A DNA stretch of 64,000 bases from Selaginella moellendorffii (GCF_000143415.4 NW_003314334.1:898592-962591), one strand, 5' to 3'; positions 52,394 to 64,000 are shown, counted from the first letter of the stretch. A program made the numbers and translations. The notes: a model not told the origin generated them from the letters alone.

Positions 52394-53791
52394 TTACTGG
52401 CCAGGCTCCAGCAAACCTGACGAAGCTTCTCCTGGCAATGGGGAACCCCGGATGAACTCCAGCCACTTGTGGGCCTTGGCAGCCTCCAGTCCCCAGTAAA
52501 GCCCCAGCCCCACCACAATGACGCTCGCGCTCACTACTACCACCCGCAGCGACGCAAAGCTCATGACAAACACTAGCAACGCTGCTGGCGGCACACACAC
52601 GAGCACGCACCCCAGTCTATCCCCAACCGGGGCCTTGTACGGCCTGGGTATATCCGGCCGCCGTACACGCAGCGCTACAAACGCCGCCAGCTCCAGCAGC
52701 ATCCCCACGCTGTAGAGGAAGTTGAGCAGCTCGATGATCTCCGCGAAGCTCATCCAGGAGAGCATCACGATCCCCAGCGCGGAGAACGCGATCCCCCAGA
52801 CGGGTGTCCCATGGCGCGATCTCCTCGCCAGGAACTTGGGCAGCATCCCCATCTCCGCCATTCCCAGGAGCTGGAAGGAATCGCTGCTCATCTCCGCCTC
52901 GAACAGCCCCATGTTGGAGAGCGCCGCCGCGAGCTGGACCCAGATCCGGAGCCACGATCCACCGATCGCGAACGCGATCGTGGAGAAGTATCCGTCGACC
53001 CATCGCGATTGATCCAGCTCCAGCGCTCCCGTTCCCGCCAGGATTGGGACGAGATACGACGCCACCACCACGAAGATCGAGATGTAGAGAGCTCTTGGAA
53101 AGGTCTTGCTTGGATCTTCCACCTCGCCGGCTAGAGTGCTGGATTTGTCCCAGAAGTTGAGGTTCCAGAAGAGATTGTTGAGGTAGTTCTTCCAGTTGAC
53201 ACGCCCCAAGTGGGCCGACGTCCATCGCCGGGGCTCCAGTTTGGGCAGCGCAAGTAGTCCCATGACCGCAAACGGGGCGAGCGAGAAGATGGCCAGGCAA
53301 ACGGCGGTAAACCCCACTACGGCTAATCCTCTGTAGTTAAGAAATGTTAATCCCAAAGTGATGCCAAAGATGGAAACGCCCCTGGTGAGCCCAGACGCCA
53401 AAGTGGGGAATGTTGGGCTCAAGTAGTCCAGGAAGAGAACCGGGTAGAGTGCGTTGTCTATGACCCCGCTAATCCACTTCCAAAACCCGCCCTGGAATCC
53501 CCAGAAGGGGCCGAAAGCCTCGCGAATCCATAGCACGTAGCCGCCGTTTGCCGGGAATGCGGTGGAGAGCTCCGCGGTGACGAGCGCTTCCGGGACGCTC
53601 CAGAAGAATGGGAGGATCAGAAAGCCCAGGATCGCGAGAAGCGGCCCTCCCGCTCCCACGGAATCCTCTACTCCGAATGGGCCTCCAGAGACGCTGTAGA
53701 AGACGAGGGCGATGAGAGGGACGAGCGAGAGCTTGGGCGGCGGCGAGGATGGATCGCTCGCGGAGAGCTTGAATTTGTCCCAGAATCCCAT
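52394..53791 (-). CDS. Polyamine uptake transporter (PUT/LAT type, APC superfamily)
   Basis: Intronless gene of 465 aa from the ATG at 53,791 (MGFWDKFKLSASDP). About twelve membrane segments are visible. The first, LVPLIALVFYSVSGGPFGVE, carries the broken-helix SGGPFG motif of the APC superfamily and of plant PUT transporters. Other family features are ALVTAELSTAFPANGGYVLW, FWKWISGVIDNALYPVLFLD, NNLFWNLNFWDKSSTLAGEV and SSDSFQLLGMAEMGMLP. In Arabidopsis and rice such proteins (RMV1/PUT1-5) import spermidine, putrescine and paraquat by proton symport at the plasma membrane or endomembranes. Intronless genes are common in this family. The C-terminal tail EASSGLLEPGQ is soluble. Confidence 0.93.
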   Translation of the reverse strand: MGFWDKFKLSASDPSSPPPKLSLVPLIALVFYSVSGGPFGVEDSVGAGGPLLAILGFLILPFFWSVPEALVTAELSTAFPANGGYVLWIREAFGPFWGFQGGFWKWISGVIDNALYPVLFLDYLSPTFPTLASGLTRGVSIFGITLGLTFLNYRGLAVVGFTAVCLAIFSLAPFAVMGLLALPKLEPRRWTSAHLGRVNWKNYLNNLFWNLNFWDKSSTLAGEVEDPSKTFPRALYISIFVVVASYLVPILAGTGALELDQSRWVDGYFSTIAFAIGGSWLRIWVQLAAALSNMGLFEAEMSSDSFQLLGMAEMGMLPKFLARRSRHGTPVWGIAFSALGIVMLSWMSFAEIIELLNFLYSVGMLLELAAFVALRVRRPDIPRPYKAPVGDRLGCVLVCVPPAALLVFVMSFASLRVVVVSASVIVVGLGLYWGLEAAKAHKWLEFIRGSPLPGEASSGLLEPGQ

Positions 53792-54113
53792 CTTTGGATC
53801 TCGCTTCCAAGAAGCTAGGAGCTGGGATTGGATCCAAATGCCATGGATTGGCTGCGACTGGAGGAGAATTGGCCGGATCTGGGGGAAGACTCACTCACCA
53901 AATTGATTGGAGCATCGCCCAAAAGTCCGCGCACGAGGAACACGCTAAAGCTATCATCCCCTGTTCTAGGGATTTTATCATATGAACAGGGGAGTTTATC
54001 TTAAACATACTTTGTTTAGTTTAAGACAAGGTGAAAATGGGATTAGGGTTCTTGGGATTTTAACCTAACGACAAAGGGGAAAGGGGATTAGGGTTCTTGG
54101 CTATCTTGTGGCT

Positions 54114-54796
54114 ATGGCGTTTGTGACGATGACGCTGGGGCTCTCTGGCGCCTCGAATCCGCCTCCGTCGATCGCCGATCCAGGTAACAGAGCAGCGCCC
54201 TCAGCTGCCGGATCGGCCCCGGCGCGTGTGGCGTTCGGTGCAGCGAGCAGCAGTGGCGCGGCGTTTCCATCGGCGGCCAACGCGAATCTGATGTGGTCTG
54301 GGAAGCCCGCGAATGCGGCAATCATCGTGAACGCGAACGAGGGGCCGGATTCGATCGTGAGGAGGTTCCGAAGGGAGGTGATGAGTGCGGGGATAATCGC
54401 GGAATGTAGGAGGAGGAGGTATCACGAGACACCGCAGGAGAAGAGGAAGAGGAAGCAGCAGGCCCTTGCAAGGCGGAGGAAGATGAGGTAAGGAGAAGAT
54501 CTTCTCAATGACTTGCGATTTCTTTCTTTGTTCTGCTTCTCTTTGTTTTGCTTGTGAGCTGATGGTGATCGATATGAGCTTTGGATCTGTGCCATCTTCT
54601 AAGATTTCTCTTTCTTTGTGAATGCAGTAGAAGAGCCTCGGGAGGTGGAGGGTTCCAAAGCGCCACCAGCGGCGGCGGTGGTGGTGGCGGATTCAAGCCC
54701 CCGGTCGATCCCTTCGCTCCCAAGCCAGCGAAATCAAAAGAGGAGGACGATCGTGAATTTTGGGGGGAGGATGATGACGAGCTCATCTTCCAATAG
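54114..54796 (+). CDS. Small-subunit ribosomal protein bS21, chloroplast
   Basis: Two exons, 54114..54487 and 54628..54796 (140-nt intron), encode 180 aa. I start at the ATG at 54,114 (MAFVTMTLGLSG); an in-frame GTG upstream is ignored. The first 55-60 residues are Ala/Ser/Pro-rich with few acids, consistent with a chloroplast transit peptide. The bS21 core is NAAIIVNANEGPDSIVRRFRREVM, AGIIAECRRRRYHETPQEKR and KRKQQALARRRKMR. After the core comes a Gly-rich stretch and an acidic tail ending KEEDDREFWGEDDDELIFQ. That tail is longer and more acidic than in bacterial S21, but Gly-rich or acidic extensions occur in plastid S21 proteins. Divergent from the transporter gene about 320 bp away. Confidence 0.9.
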
Positions 54797-54829
54797 ATGA
54801 TCGCGAGCGACGAACTCTCCTTGTACATT

Positions 54830-57240
54830 TAGTGTGTAGCTTGGCATTGGATGAACTTTTAATTCCAGCGTGTGAGCTCTGACTTTTTGTGCAATCAAGT
54901 CTAAGATCGTATATATTAGAAAAGAGTTAAAAAAAACGTTGATCTCTTTTTTGCTGCTAATATAGAATTGCATTCATTATTAGATTTTTGTACTGCCTTA
55001 TTTTCCTTATATTTTTTAATATTTTTGGATGATTCTCAAATAACCACTTCTAAAACAAAATTAATTTTTTTAAAAAAATGTAAGTAATTATTTATTTTAT
55101 TTTGCCTTGGACTTTAATCATAGATTTGGATATAATTAATTTTGGATTTGAGTTTGTTTCGATTGATTCCATTTTATCTGTCAGTCCAACTTGTTCATCT
55201 ATCGTGTGACAATCACTCTTTCATTGTTTTGATATATTCCAGAGTGCCTTTTGTTGCTTTCTTTTGAGCATACAAACTTACACTGGGTGTATGTATAGTT
55301 ATATATTAGTGTAACACATATAAAAATAATGCTATAATGGATTTTAATGTTTATTATTGTTTTGGTGATTATCAAATAATTTATTGCATGTTGCAGGCAG
55401 CAACGTTTTTTTTGCTTAATACCAGTATTATTCTTATTTATTAATCTAATTGATGAAATGGAAGTTTATAATTATAAACATGTTTATAATTTATAAACAC
55501 AAGATTAATCTTATTGAATTAGATGGTAGAATAAACTAGAATATACTATAAAGTGTTTAGGAAAGTTTATAAATTATAAATGCAAGATTAATCTAAATGA
55601 ATAACAACTATTAGATGGTAGAATATCAAAAAATATTTATGCATATTCTAGGTGTATCCACTATCACCCCACTCTAGATTTCCTTAAACAACCCAAAAAT
55701 TTATATTAATGCATATGAAGAAGGAATAAAGAAGGAAGTTATATTAAAGGAGGCTCTAAAAAAATTCCTACTTAGTTATTGTGAGGTTCAACTATATAGT
55801 ATAATGCCATATACTAATTTTAACAACTATACACTAATATTAGCCTAGTGGGATTTTGATGGTTTCAATCCAAAGCACTTCTATATATAAACTAAAGTTT
55901 TTATATGCATATTTCTATCTTTCATTTTATATTTTATACACTCACATTGGTGGAAGTGAGGGGCAACTTTGATTGTTCCTAAAGAGTGATTGAATTTAAG
56001 GTTTTGGTTTAAATCTAACATTTTTATCGTCTAGATCTCACTTTTTTTATATTTTTTAATTTCTTCCTTTTTACTTTTTTTTTCATTCATCTTTATACCA
56101 AAAGAGTGTAAATTCCTGAATTTGGATTTTCTGGGATGTCATTTAGCTCAGTATTATTCAAACCTAAGAACACTTTTGTTTATGGATCATCTTTTGAATT
56201 GTTCTCTTTGGTTAATTATAATCTATCACACATTAATGGATCATCTCTTAAGTCATTCTTTTTTATTGATTATAATTCACTACACTTCTTTTCTAGTTTA
56301 CACCCTCATGGGGCTCTCTTGCAAGTTCACACCCTTGAATGGAAGTTGAGAGCCACAACTCTCCTGAAAGCTTTACTCTCTTATAAGTTCACACCCTTGT
56401 GAAAGGAAGCTAAGAACTACAACTCTCCTAAGAGCTATGCTTGACTTTTGTTAAATATCATTATTTAAACCTAAGGACAATTAACCCCAAATGTCCTAAG
56501 ACTTTTAATTGATTGGAAAAAAAGTGCATTATTATTTATGGCCCTTTCCCTTTATATTTAAACCCTTATGAGTCATATATTTAGTCATTCTCTTTAGTTG
56601 CTTACAAAGAATAACATCTTCCTCATTTGAATCTGGAATAACAATTAGTGCAATTGTTTAATGCTATGTATAAACAATTAAACTCAGTTAATGGCGATAT
56701 TCACAATGTGTGGTATAACTCCTCCCACTCTTGCTATCAATCCTCGTGTCTGGCTGCATGGGAATTGTAGGGATGATATATAGCATTCACTTTATAGTAA
56801 TTACCACATCATTCTTGAGATGATGCTTGGTGTTTACATGAGTTTTTTATATGTTTCCAAAGGATGGCATTGTAGTGGTATAATGGTTTGACTATAGCCA
56901 CTTATGTGGATTGGAGCATTTTTCTGGATGTTTTCAAACATGTATTTGAACTATATTAATGATTATGGTAATGCTTTCTAACAATTGCATTATTTTTGTT
57001 AAGAGCTATTTGAGTTAGTGATGCAATTTGGCATTCATTTTCAAAGCCTCTTGCTTCCTGTAGAGCCAAATATATTAGAGTATATCAAGTTGGGAATGTT
57101 ATAGCTAACAATTTATGAAGATTTTGTAGGATTTGTGATGCATTTGCTCTAGCCACTCTTGATGATGCTCTTTGCTTAGCACAACATTATAAGATATTGT
57201 CTCTTCCATTTCTCATTACACATCCTTTAGCTCCATTTTT
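54830..57240. other. AT-rich, gene-free, small local duplications
   Basis: No gene recognised. Two local tandem duplications are visible. Around 55,485-55,630, TTTATAATTTATAAA...CAAGATTAATCT...TTAGATGGTAGAAT occurs twice. Around 56,170-56,410, TGGATCATCT...ATTATAAT and TTCACACCCTTG...AACTCTCCT also occur twice each. It probably belongs to the decayed retroelement that follows. Confidence 0.55.
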
Positions 57241-58790
57241 TATAAAAGATAATTCTATTCCAATGGAGGTTGATGTTGTTAATGCCTAAATTGAAGAACA
57301 AGGATGAGGATGTGGTCATAGCCATAATGTCTATTGTTAGGCATGTGATGAAATTAGTCACACTTATAGGCATTATTGGCATTTTCAAGATTAGTGACCT
57401 CTATTTCCTAGGTGGAGACTTTGGTGTCGACAACATTCTATTAGTGTTACTACAGTGGAAAGTTTGGACATCGATATGCTCTCTAGAAACGAAGAGTAGC
57501 AAAGGGTCTTTATGCAAATAAGTTAGTGACCTTTTAATCTTTCTTTCGGGAGTATCATCAAGGGGTTTATTTTATACCAATTCATTCAATGTTTACTTTC
57601 CAAGCTCATTTTTATAACAAAAGGTTTTTTATTATTCTCTCCATATTGGTTGATACAAGCTCAAGTTTATCTTCTATTTCTTGGCCTATTTTCACATATT
57701 GCCATCTATATTTGCATTATGTATAGAGTTAGTTTTCATTCTTTATGTCAACGGTTTGTACCCTTTTCCTTATATTGTTGATCTCTTGGATTATCTAGAG
57801 AGAAGTTGTTAATTCACCAAGTTAAATATTGTTTCTGGGTACTGGCAAGTGCTAATGAATGAGGAAGATATTCCTAAAATTACTTTTTATATGCCATTTG
57901 GTTTGTACGCTTTCTTGGTGGTGTCATTTGGTTTAAACAATGCTCTAGCCACTTTCTAGTGGATGATGGACGAGGTTTTTTGCAATATGCCATAAGTGAC
58001 TACTGATTTCATTGATGATGTTTTGATCCACTTGGAAGGGACGTGGGATCAACACATCCGTGATATTCATAAGGTGTTAGATCGGTTACGGGAAGTTTAT
58101 TTAAAGTTGAAGTAGTCAAAGTGCATATTTAAATCTAAAGACACAACTTATCTTAGGTATTGTATTTCTCATGAAGGTTTATAAATTGATCTTAACAAAC
58201 TTGTGGTTATTCTAAAATTCTTTACTCCGAAGTGTGTAAATGATGTGTAATGCTTCTTGGGCAAAGTGCAATATCTCAGTCGTTTTATCGATCATCTTTT
58301 TAATCACACTACACTGTTGCAAACATTATTGAAGTTGTCAATGTCACCTTTCATTTGGTATATGAACTATAAGTGGGCATTTACAAATTTTAAAGAACTA
58401 TTAATGAATCCTTCAATTTTGGCATATCTTAATTACACTTGACTTTTCATTTTGCATATGGATACTTAAAATTTGATGCAAAAGAGCTTGAGTGTGCTTG
58501 GTCATCACCATCTCATTGCATATATCATCTATACATTATAATTGATAAAAGTGAACTATTCCATGATAAAGAATGAGTGTTTAGCAACTGTTTGGAGTTT
58601 TGAGAAACTTCATACATATCTATATGGTTCATAAACATTACTTAAAAGTGATCATATTATAGTTACTTCATTATTAAAGCAGAAGAATTTAGTTGGTCAT
58701 ATTGCTCGATAGGCTTTGAAACTTAAGATATATAATTTTGATGTTCATCATTTAGGGAGTTCTATGCCTGATATTGATGCCCTTTCTTAA
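57240..58790 (+). mobile_element. Heavily decayed Ty3/gypsy reverse transcriptase/RNase H (plus strand)
   Basis: Plus-strand relic with many stops but a clear RT order. YPFPYIVDLLDYLE and FTKLNIVSGYWQVLMNEEDI are at about 57,765-57,885, then FYMPFGLYAFLVVSFGLNNA. The active-site region TDFIDDVLIHLEGTWDQHI is near 58,000-58,045 (YxDD reads FIDD). Next come FLGKVQYLSRFIDH near 58,260, and RNase H/linker remnants ATVWSFEKLHTYLYGS and HHLGSSMPDIDALS near 58,750. It is much older than the element at 38,329-43,366. Confidence 0.8.
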
Positions 58791-59089
58791 ACTCCTTTTC
58801 CTTCTTCACTCTCTTCTCATATTTCTGATGAATTTGTTATTTTAGCATTTGTGAATTTTTTAGACGAGGATGTGAAACACAAATCCCTAAGCCCTAAAGT
58901 AGAGCCAAAAGGGGGCCATGTGGTAGTGGCCAAAACAAAAACCAAATAAGCATAACACATTTGGACCAAAAGCTCTGACTTAGACAGTTGAGAGTGGGAG
59001 TGGAACTCCTAACGAAGTGCTCAAGGAACACAAGCAATAAGTAAGTCTCTAGAAAAGGGACACAAGAGGATCAATACATGACATGTGAA

Positions 59090-59560
59090 AGTGTCGAGAT
59101 GGAGCTTGAGATGGACTTGAGATGGAGCCCGAGATGGAGCCCGAGAAGGAGTCCAAAATGGACCTGAGATGGAGTCTGATATAAACCTAAGATGGAGTCC
59201 AAGATGGAGTCTGATATGGATCTGAGATTGACTCAAGATAGAGTCCAAGATGGAGTTTAAGATGGATCCAAAATAAAGTCTGAAATAGACCTGACATAGT
59301 GCCCAAAATGGACCCGAGATGGAGTCTAAAATGGAGTCCAAGGTTGAGTCCAAGATGGACTTGAGATAAAGTCCGAGACTGAGAGCAAGCCCGAGGCCGA
59401 GACCAAGACTGAGATCAAGACCAAGATTGAGACTGAGACCGAGACGGAGACCAAGATTGAGAGTGAGACCGAGACCAAGATTGAGACTGAGACCGAGACT
59501 AGGATTGAATTTGAGTCCGAGTCCAAGTCCGAGTCCAAGTTCGAGTCTAAGTCCACCCAA
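59090..59560. repeat. Minisatellite of GATGGAGTCCAA-like and GAGACCGAGACC-like units
   Basis: About 470 bp of degenerate tandem repeats. The left part is built on a 12-nt unit (GAGATGGAGTCC / AAGATGGAGTCC and variants), passing into 6-nt steps (GAGACC, GAGATT, CAAGAT, GAGTCC). Because the unit is a multiple of three, several frames are open and produce artefact peptides such as LGLGLGLG or DLDSDLDS; these are not genes. Confidence 0.9.
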
Positions 59561-59619
59561 AGCGTTCATCTCCCACACCCTAAGGGGTTTGGTAAGCTCC
59601 AAAAGTATAGTAGAAGGAA

Positions 59620-60289
59620 GACTCTAGTGGAGCCATTTTGGCCAGAAAAGGCCAGTGTGACCAAGGAAGGCTATACCCATGTGTTGGGTGATGATATATC
59701 CATTAAGGAGTTTAAGGCTAAAGTGAATATGAACAAACAAGTGGGGCAGCTTGGTGAAATGTTCAAGAGCCAACTCTAGTTCCCCTAAGAGATCAAATAG
59801 TCGATACTCCCAGTCCAAGTGTGGGTGGCACTACCTACTTAGATACCTAGTGTGGCTCAATGGAACCTTGTTCTAGCCCTATGGCTAAAACACCCAAAGG
59901 TGGAAGGTGAAGAGAGTACTCATGAGGCTGTCAAGACCCCCAACAAGATCAGGATTGGAAAATATAGAAGTCAAAGAGAAAAACTAATGGAGACAACGAA
60001 GAAGCCTTAGACTTGCGTTGATTCATATTGTGGAGAAATGGAACAAGACTAACCTATATATATTATAGGTTGATGAAGCTCCACCACTCTTGGATTGAGG
60101 ATGGCTTAAATATAGCTGAGGTTGAGGAGGTGCCATGTTATCATTAGGAATGTGGTTCAAGAATCAGGAATCGTATGGGAAATTAGAGTGTCAGGAATAG
60201 GGAAGTGTCTCGAGAGTCAAGAATGTGGTCTGCAGGTCAGAAATCTGGCAAGAGTTAAGAATGTGGCAAGAATTAGGGGATTCCTGACA
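59620..60289 (-). repeat. Probable 3' LTR region of minus-strand gypsy
   Basis: In element orientation a purine run GAGGAGGGGGTG at about 60,291-60,302 is followed by TGTCAGGAATCCCC, a typical LTR start, at 60,289. A TATATTTAAG promoter-like box lies about 180 bp into it. The other LTR end is not defined in this window, so the lower limit is approximate. Confidence 0.6.
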
Positions 60290-63200
60290 ACACCCCCTCC
60301 TCAAGAATGAGTGGAACGAGGACGTGAATGAGAACGAAGAGGAGGATGAGATGGGCGTCGAGGGACGGGAGATGGAGAATGAAAAGAATGAGGACTGGGA
60401 CGAGAAGAATAGCGGTGGTGGAAATCCTGAACAATGTCAGGAGAATGAATCAGGTTGTTCGCATGTTCCCAAGTGCATTCCTAAGGTCCGTAACCCTTCC
60501 AGTCTACCAAATAGTAGAGTTTAGACTGTGAGATCTTGGAATCAAGGATGTCCTGAACCTCATATTTAGACCCATCCTTGAGCTGCACTAATGGAGGTGG
60601 AGAAATGACTCGATTTGGAATAGGATTGGGAATATAAGGCTCAAGGAGAGAGGGGTGAAAAACGGGGTGGGTGAATTTGATATGAGGAGGGAAGTGCAAG
60701 GCGATAAGTGACAGGATTAATGATGGTAGTGATAGAGAAAGGATCGAGGCATTTGAAATCAAGTTTGGGATATGGCCTGGTGGTGGAGATATTTTGCCTA
60801 AAGAGCCAGACTTTATCCCCAATATTGTAAGGGGGACAATCTTGACAATGGACATTGGCGAATGTTTTGTGAGATTCCTAAGCACAATGGAGGTGGAAGG
60901 AAATGGAGTTGTGGATTTCCTGGAGGTTGGAGACAAATGCCTTTTGAACAAAAGGATTCGGATTGAAAGATTGAATCAGGGATTTCGGCCAGAGTTTGCA
61001 AAGAAGGGGGAAACTCGAAGGGAGGAGTGAACAGAGTTGGTATATGAGAACTCAGCAAGGGGAAGGATATTAAACCAGTCATCCTAATGATAGTTGATGA
61101 AGCACCTCTGGAATTGTTCCAATGTCTGAATTGTTCACTCGGATTGTCCATCAGTTTGAGAATGATATGCCGAAGAGAGATTAGCCTTCACTCCAAGTAG
61201 CTGCAAGAATTGTTGCCAGAAATGAGAGATGAATTGAGGTCCCCGATCCAAAACCACATTTGCAGGAATCCCATGAAGTCACAAAATTTCCTTGAATACC
61301 AATTTTGCTATATCCTCACCCGAAAACTCCTTGGTACATGGCAGGAAGTGCGCCATCTTTGTGAGGCGATCCACCACGACTAAAATGCTATTGAAGCCTC
61401 TAAAACTCGGAAGATCACTAAAGAAATCCATGGAGATGAATTCCCAAGGATCTGAAGGGATCGAGAGGGAACGAAACAAACCTGAAGGAAGGTGGCAAGG
61501 TACCTTATTCTAGGCATAAGTGTCACAGAAGGTAACAAAAGCTTTGATGTAGTTGTCCATGTGAGGCCACCAAAAGTCCCGTGCAACTAGCTCATAGGTT
61601 TTTGCAATGCCAAAGTGAACTTGTCAAATCGCCGGCAGTCGGGATTCACTGGGTGTCCAACCTGAAAATGGGGGAAAATGTCGCTAGCGGGGTTGTCGGA
61701 TTGAAGATCATTTTTGTTTACGTCCATCAAGGAGGAGTCCTGAGGGGCCAGGGAAATTGCCATAACTTGAAGCCGATTAGGACTGAGGATAACTTGATCC
61801 TGTTGATTGAAGGTAGGATTACCAGGCCTAAGACTGAGATAGAAGTGCCTTGAAAGAGCATCAGGAAGGCCTTGAAGCTTTCCAGGTCTGTACTTGATAA
61901 CAAAGTCAAACCAACTCAGGAATTGTGCCCACCTTGCCTGACGACAGCTCAAAACTCAGAAAGTGGCAAAGTACTTAAGATTTTTGTGATTTGTGTAGAC
62001 CGTTGTTTGATGGCTCGCCCCTCAAGAAATGACACCACTCTCCAAAGGAATCCACAATGGCAAGGAGCTCCTTGTCGTGGATTTCATAATTGATCTCCAT
62101 AGGCTAGAATTTTTGAGAATGGAAAGCGATCGGATGAAATTTCTGATCCACTCTGAGTTGAGACAGCACAGCACCGATGGCAAAATCGAAGGCGTCTGCC
62201 TCGATGAAGAAAGGTTGTGAGGGATCAGCGTGGATCAAGACGGGAGCAGAACTGAAGGCCGCATTGAGTGTGTCGAAGGCTTGCTAGGCAGCAGCAAACC
62301 AAGAGAAGGGAACATCCTTGCAAGTGAGATGCATGAGAGGAAGGACAATGTCGGAGTAGTGATCAATGAATTTGCCGTAAAAGTTGGCGAAGCCAAGGAA
62401 AACCTGAATGTCCAACATTGATTGTGGAAGCTCCCATTCAAGAATAGTCTTGACTTTGGCAGGATCCATCGTGATACCCTCATGAGTGACAATGTACCCA
62501 AGGAACTCCACAGACTCCTGATCGAAAGAACATTTCTCAAGCTTTGTGTATAGGCCATGTTCCTACAGCTTCGCCAGCACCTTGCATGCATGCTTGTCGT
62601 GCTCCTCCTAAGTTTTTGAGTAGATGAGGATGTCGTCGAGGTAGACAATCACCATTTAATCAAGAAACTCCAGAAAGACATCATTCGCCATGTGTTGGAA
62701 AACTGATTGAGCATTTGTCAAGCCAAACGGCATGACAGTGTACTCAAAGTGGCCATAGTGGGTTCAGAATGCAGTCTTCCATTCATCGCTAGGCTGGATC
62801 CGGATCAAGTTGTATGCTCCACAAAGGTCAATCTTGGTGAAGAAGCAGGCACCACCAAGGCGTTCCAACAGGTCCAAGATCAAAGGTAGCGGATAACGGT
62901 TCTGAAAAGTCACTTTATTCAAACCTCGGTAGTCGATGACTAGCCTCAAACTCCCATCCTTCTTCTTGACAAAGAAGACAGACGCTCCAACCGGGGACTA
63001 CGAATGCTGGATGTACCCTGATGCAAAGTTCTCATCCACGTACTCTTTGAGGGTCTTAAGCTCAAATGGGGATAACCTATAGATAGGCCCTCATGGAGGT
63101 GACACTCCTTCTTGTAAATCAATGGGACAGTCATAAGGCTAATAAAGAGGTAGTACACTAGCTTTTTTCTTGTCAAACACATCCCCAAAATCATGATACT

Positions 63201-64000
63201 TCTCAAGAAGATGGACAAAAGAAACATACAAAGCAAAAAGGAAAACAAGTTCTTCATGAAGGAGTTCTTTCATAGTAATTGTGGAGATAGGAGGAGGTGT
63301 ATGACTGAATAGAATGATGGGATGAAAATACTGTCTAGTGTAAGATGGAAGAGAGGGAAAAGAAGAGTGAGGGATAGGGAGCAATCGTAGAGTCAAGAAC
63401 AAAATCTCGATTTGAGTTTAGGGAACTTTTCCTAATTCAAACTCGATGAACAACAGGGGAAAACGTGGGAGATGGTGATGTGGGAGAGACGAGCTGTAAT
63501 TCCTTCCAACAGATTTGGGGGTGGTGCATTTGGAACCAAGGAAGGCCGAGCACCATAGAGGAGGACTTGCTGTTGATGATGTTGAAGGCGATATCAGTGA
63601 TGGTGGACCCAATGTGTACTCAAACGGGCAACATTTCCCTAAGTCTAGAAGATGGAAACACAAAATGCCTGTTGATGCCTTCAACCCTCAGATCCCGTAT
63701 AGTAGGAGAAAGAGGAATGTGATGTCGGGCAACAAAGTTCATGTCCATAAAGTAGGAAGTTGTGCCTGAGTCCAATAGCGCTAGTGTAGTGCATGTGATC
63801 ATGGGATGAGATTTGGATATATTGTCACCGTGGATCCTTGGAACCTTGGGGGATAAATGGGGATAAAATAGCCACTAAGGGCTCTCTCATCAAGCAATTG
63901 CCCCTTTTCCAGTTGGTTTAAGGGGAGAGAGATAAGGTGCGCTACAGTTGGTATCGGAGCAAATGGCACGGGTTTGATTCCCATTGATTAGTGGCTATTT
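60290..64000 (-). mobile_element. Chromodomain Ty3/gypsy retrotransposon, damaged, runs off the window
   Basis: Minus-strand element whose gag lies beyond 64,000. Protease is near 63,620-63,802 (TLALLDSGTTSYFM). RT covers 62,300-62,950: [20 protein letters not shown], the catalytic area VYLDDILIYSKT near 62,640, and EFLGYIVTHEGITMDPAKV. The RNase H end is about 61,860-61,950 (FDFVIKYRPGKLQGLPDALS). The integrase core is about 61,280-61,480 (FISMDFFSDLPSFRG, VVVDRLTKMAHFLP). The chromodomain is about 60,480-60,560 (YEVQDILDSKISQSKLYYLV). Single stops and shifts interrupt it (for example near 62,285, 62,570 and 62,655), so it is not autonomous now. It is less decayed than the relic at 57,240-58,790. 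Confidence 0.85.
63949..63960 (+). other. Primer-binding-site-like sequence, plus strand
   Basis: TGGTATCGGAGC, preceded by GCGCTACAGT, differs from the usual initiator tRNA-Met site TGGTATCAGAGC at one base. It points in the opposite direction to the surrounding gypsy, so it may mark the start of another element extending past the window. GGGTTTGATTCCC follows 13 bases downstream and resembles a tRNA T-loop or B box, so a tRNA-derived element is an alternative. Confidence 0.4.

Noticed and set aside
59021-59602. LGLGLGL-rich minus-strand frame
   Set aside because: Product of the minisatellite; not a gene.
63949-63995. Functional tRNA gene from GGTATCGG...GGTTTGATTCCC
   Set aside because: No closing acceptor stem or anticodon arm can be drawn; a primer-binding site or tRNA-derived fragment is simpler.
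1-64000. CRISPR arrays, operons, ribosome-binding sites, bacterial insertion sequences
   Set aside because: Spliced eukaryotic genes and LTR elements throughout; no regularly spaced direct repeats with unique spacers.

Overview
This is plant nuclear DNA, most likely from a lycophyte close to Selaginella. The protein-coding genes use mostly 50-80 nt GT-AG introns and are tightly packed. They include plant-specific families: a PLS-type PPR protein, DUF1218/MWL proteins, an MA3-repeat MRF protein, a PUT-type polyamine transporter and a chloroplast S21 protein. The genus is an inference from gene style, not from a search. Exon structures were read by eye from splice sites plus frame continuity. 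Summed exon lengths divide by three and the phases agree in every complete multi-exon model given.

Layout: (1) 1-28,000 is a gene-dense arm. It holds a tail-to-tail pair of METTL24-like methyltransferase genes, a PPR gene, an uncharacterised Gln/Ser-rich gene, an NADPH:quinone oxidoreductase-like gene, a small hypothetical gene, a four-MA3 translation regulator, mitochondrial-type ribosomal protein L33, an 818-aa lipase, an unusual tetraspanin with huge cytosolic extensions, a nine-exon URB2/NPA2 ribosome-biogenesis gene, a DUF1218 gene, and a divergent kinase-like gene with a decayed possible relative divergent from it. (2) 28,600-46,960 is a nested transposon block: two palindromic head-on arrangements of repeat or retroelement fragments, a decayed Ty3/gypsy element, and inside a Ty1/copia gag a nearly intact chromodomain Ty3/gypsy element. 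That element has only 112-bp LTRs, a 5-bp target duplication, a primer-binding site, a polypurine tract and an unbroken 1,511-codon polyprotein. (3) 46,961-49,273 holds two more DUF1218 genes. The first lies on a 1.5-kb duplicate of 23,792-25,330 that also carried along the first exon of URB2. (4) 49,500-52,330 is a very AT-rich tract containing a decayed, unidentified coding sequence and a GC-rich insert. (5) 52,394-54,796 is a small gene island (polyamine transporter, plastid S21). (6) 54,830-64,000 is AT-rich decayed repeat DNA with a plus-strand gypsy relic, a 12-nt-type minisatellite, and a larger minus-strand chromodomain gypsy that runs off the window.

The genes are independent housekeeping units and do not form a pathway, although ribosome biogenesis and organelle translation recur (URB2, L33, S21, MRF). 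The items most worth follow-up are the tetraspanin fusion, the kinase-like gene with an HADINPSN catalytic loop, the short-LTR chromovirus with its nested insertion history, the URB2-DUF1218 segmental duplication, and the decayed AT-rich coding sequence at 50,800-51,280.
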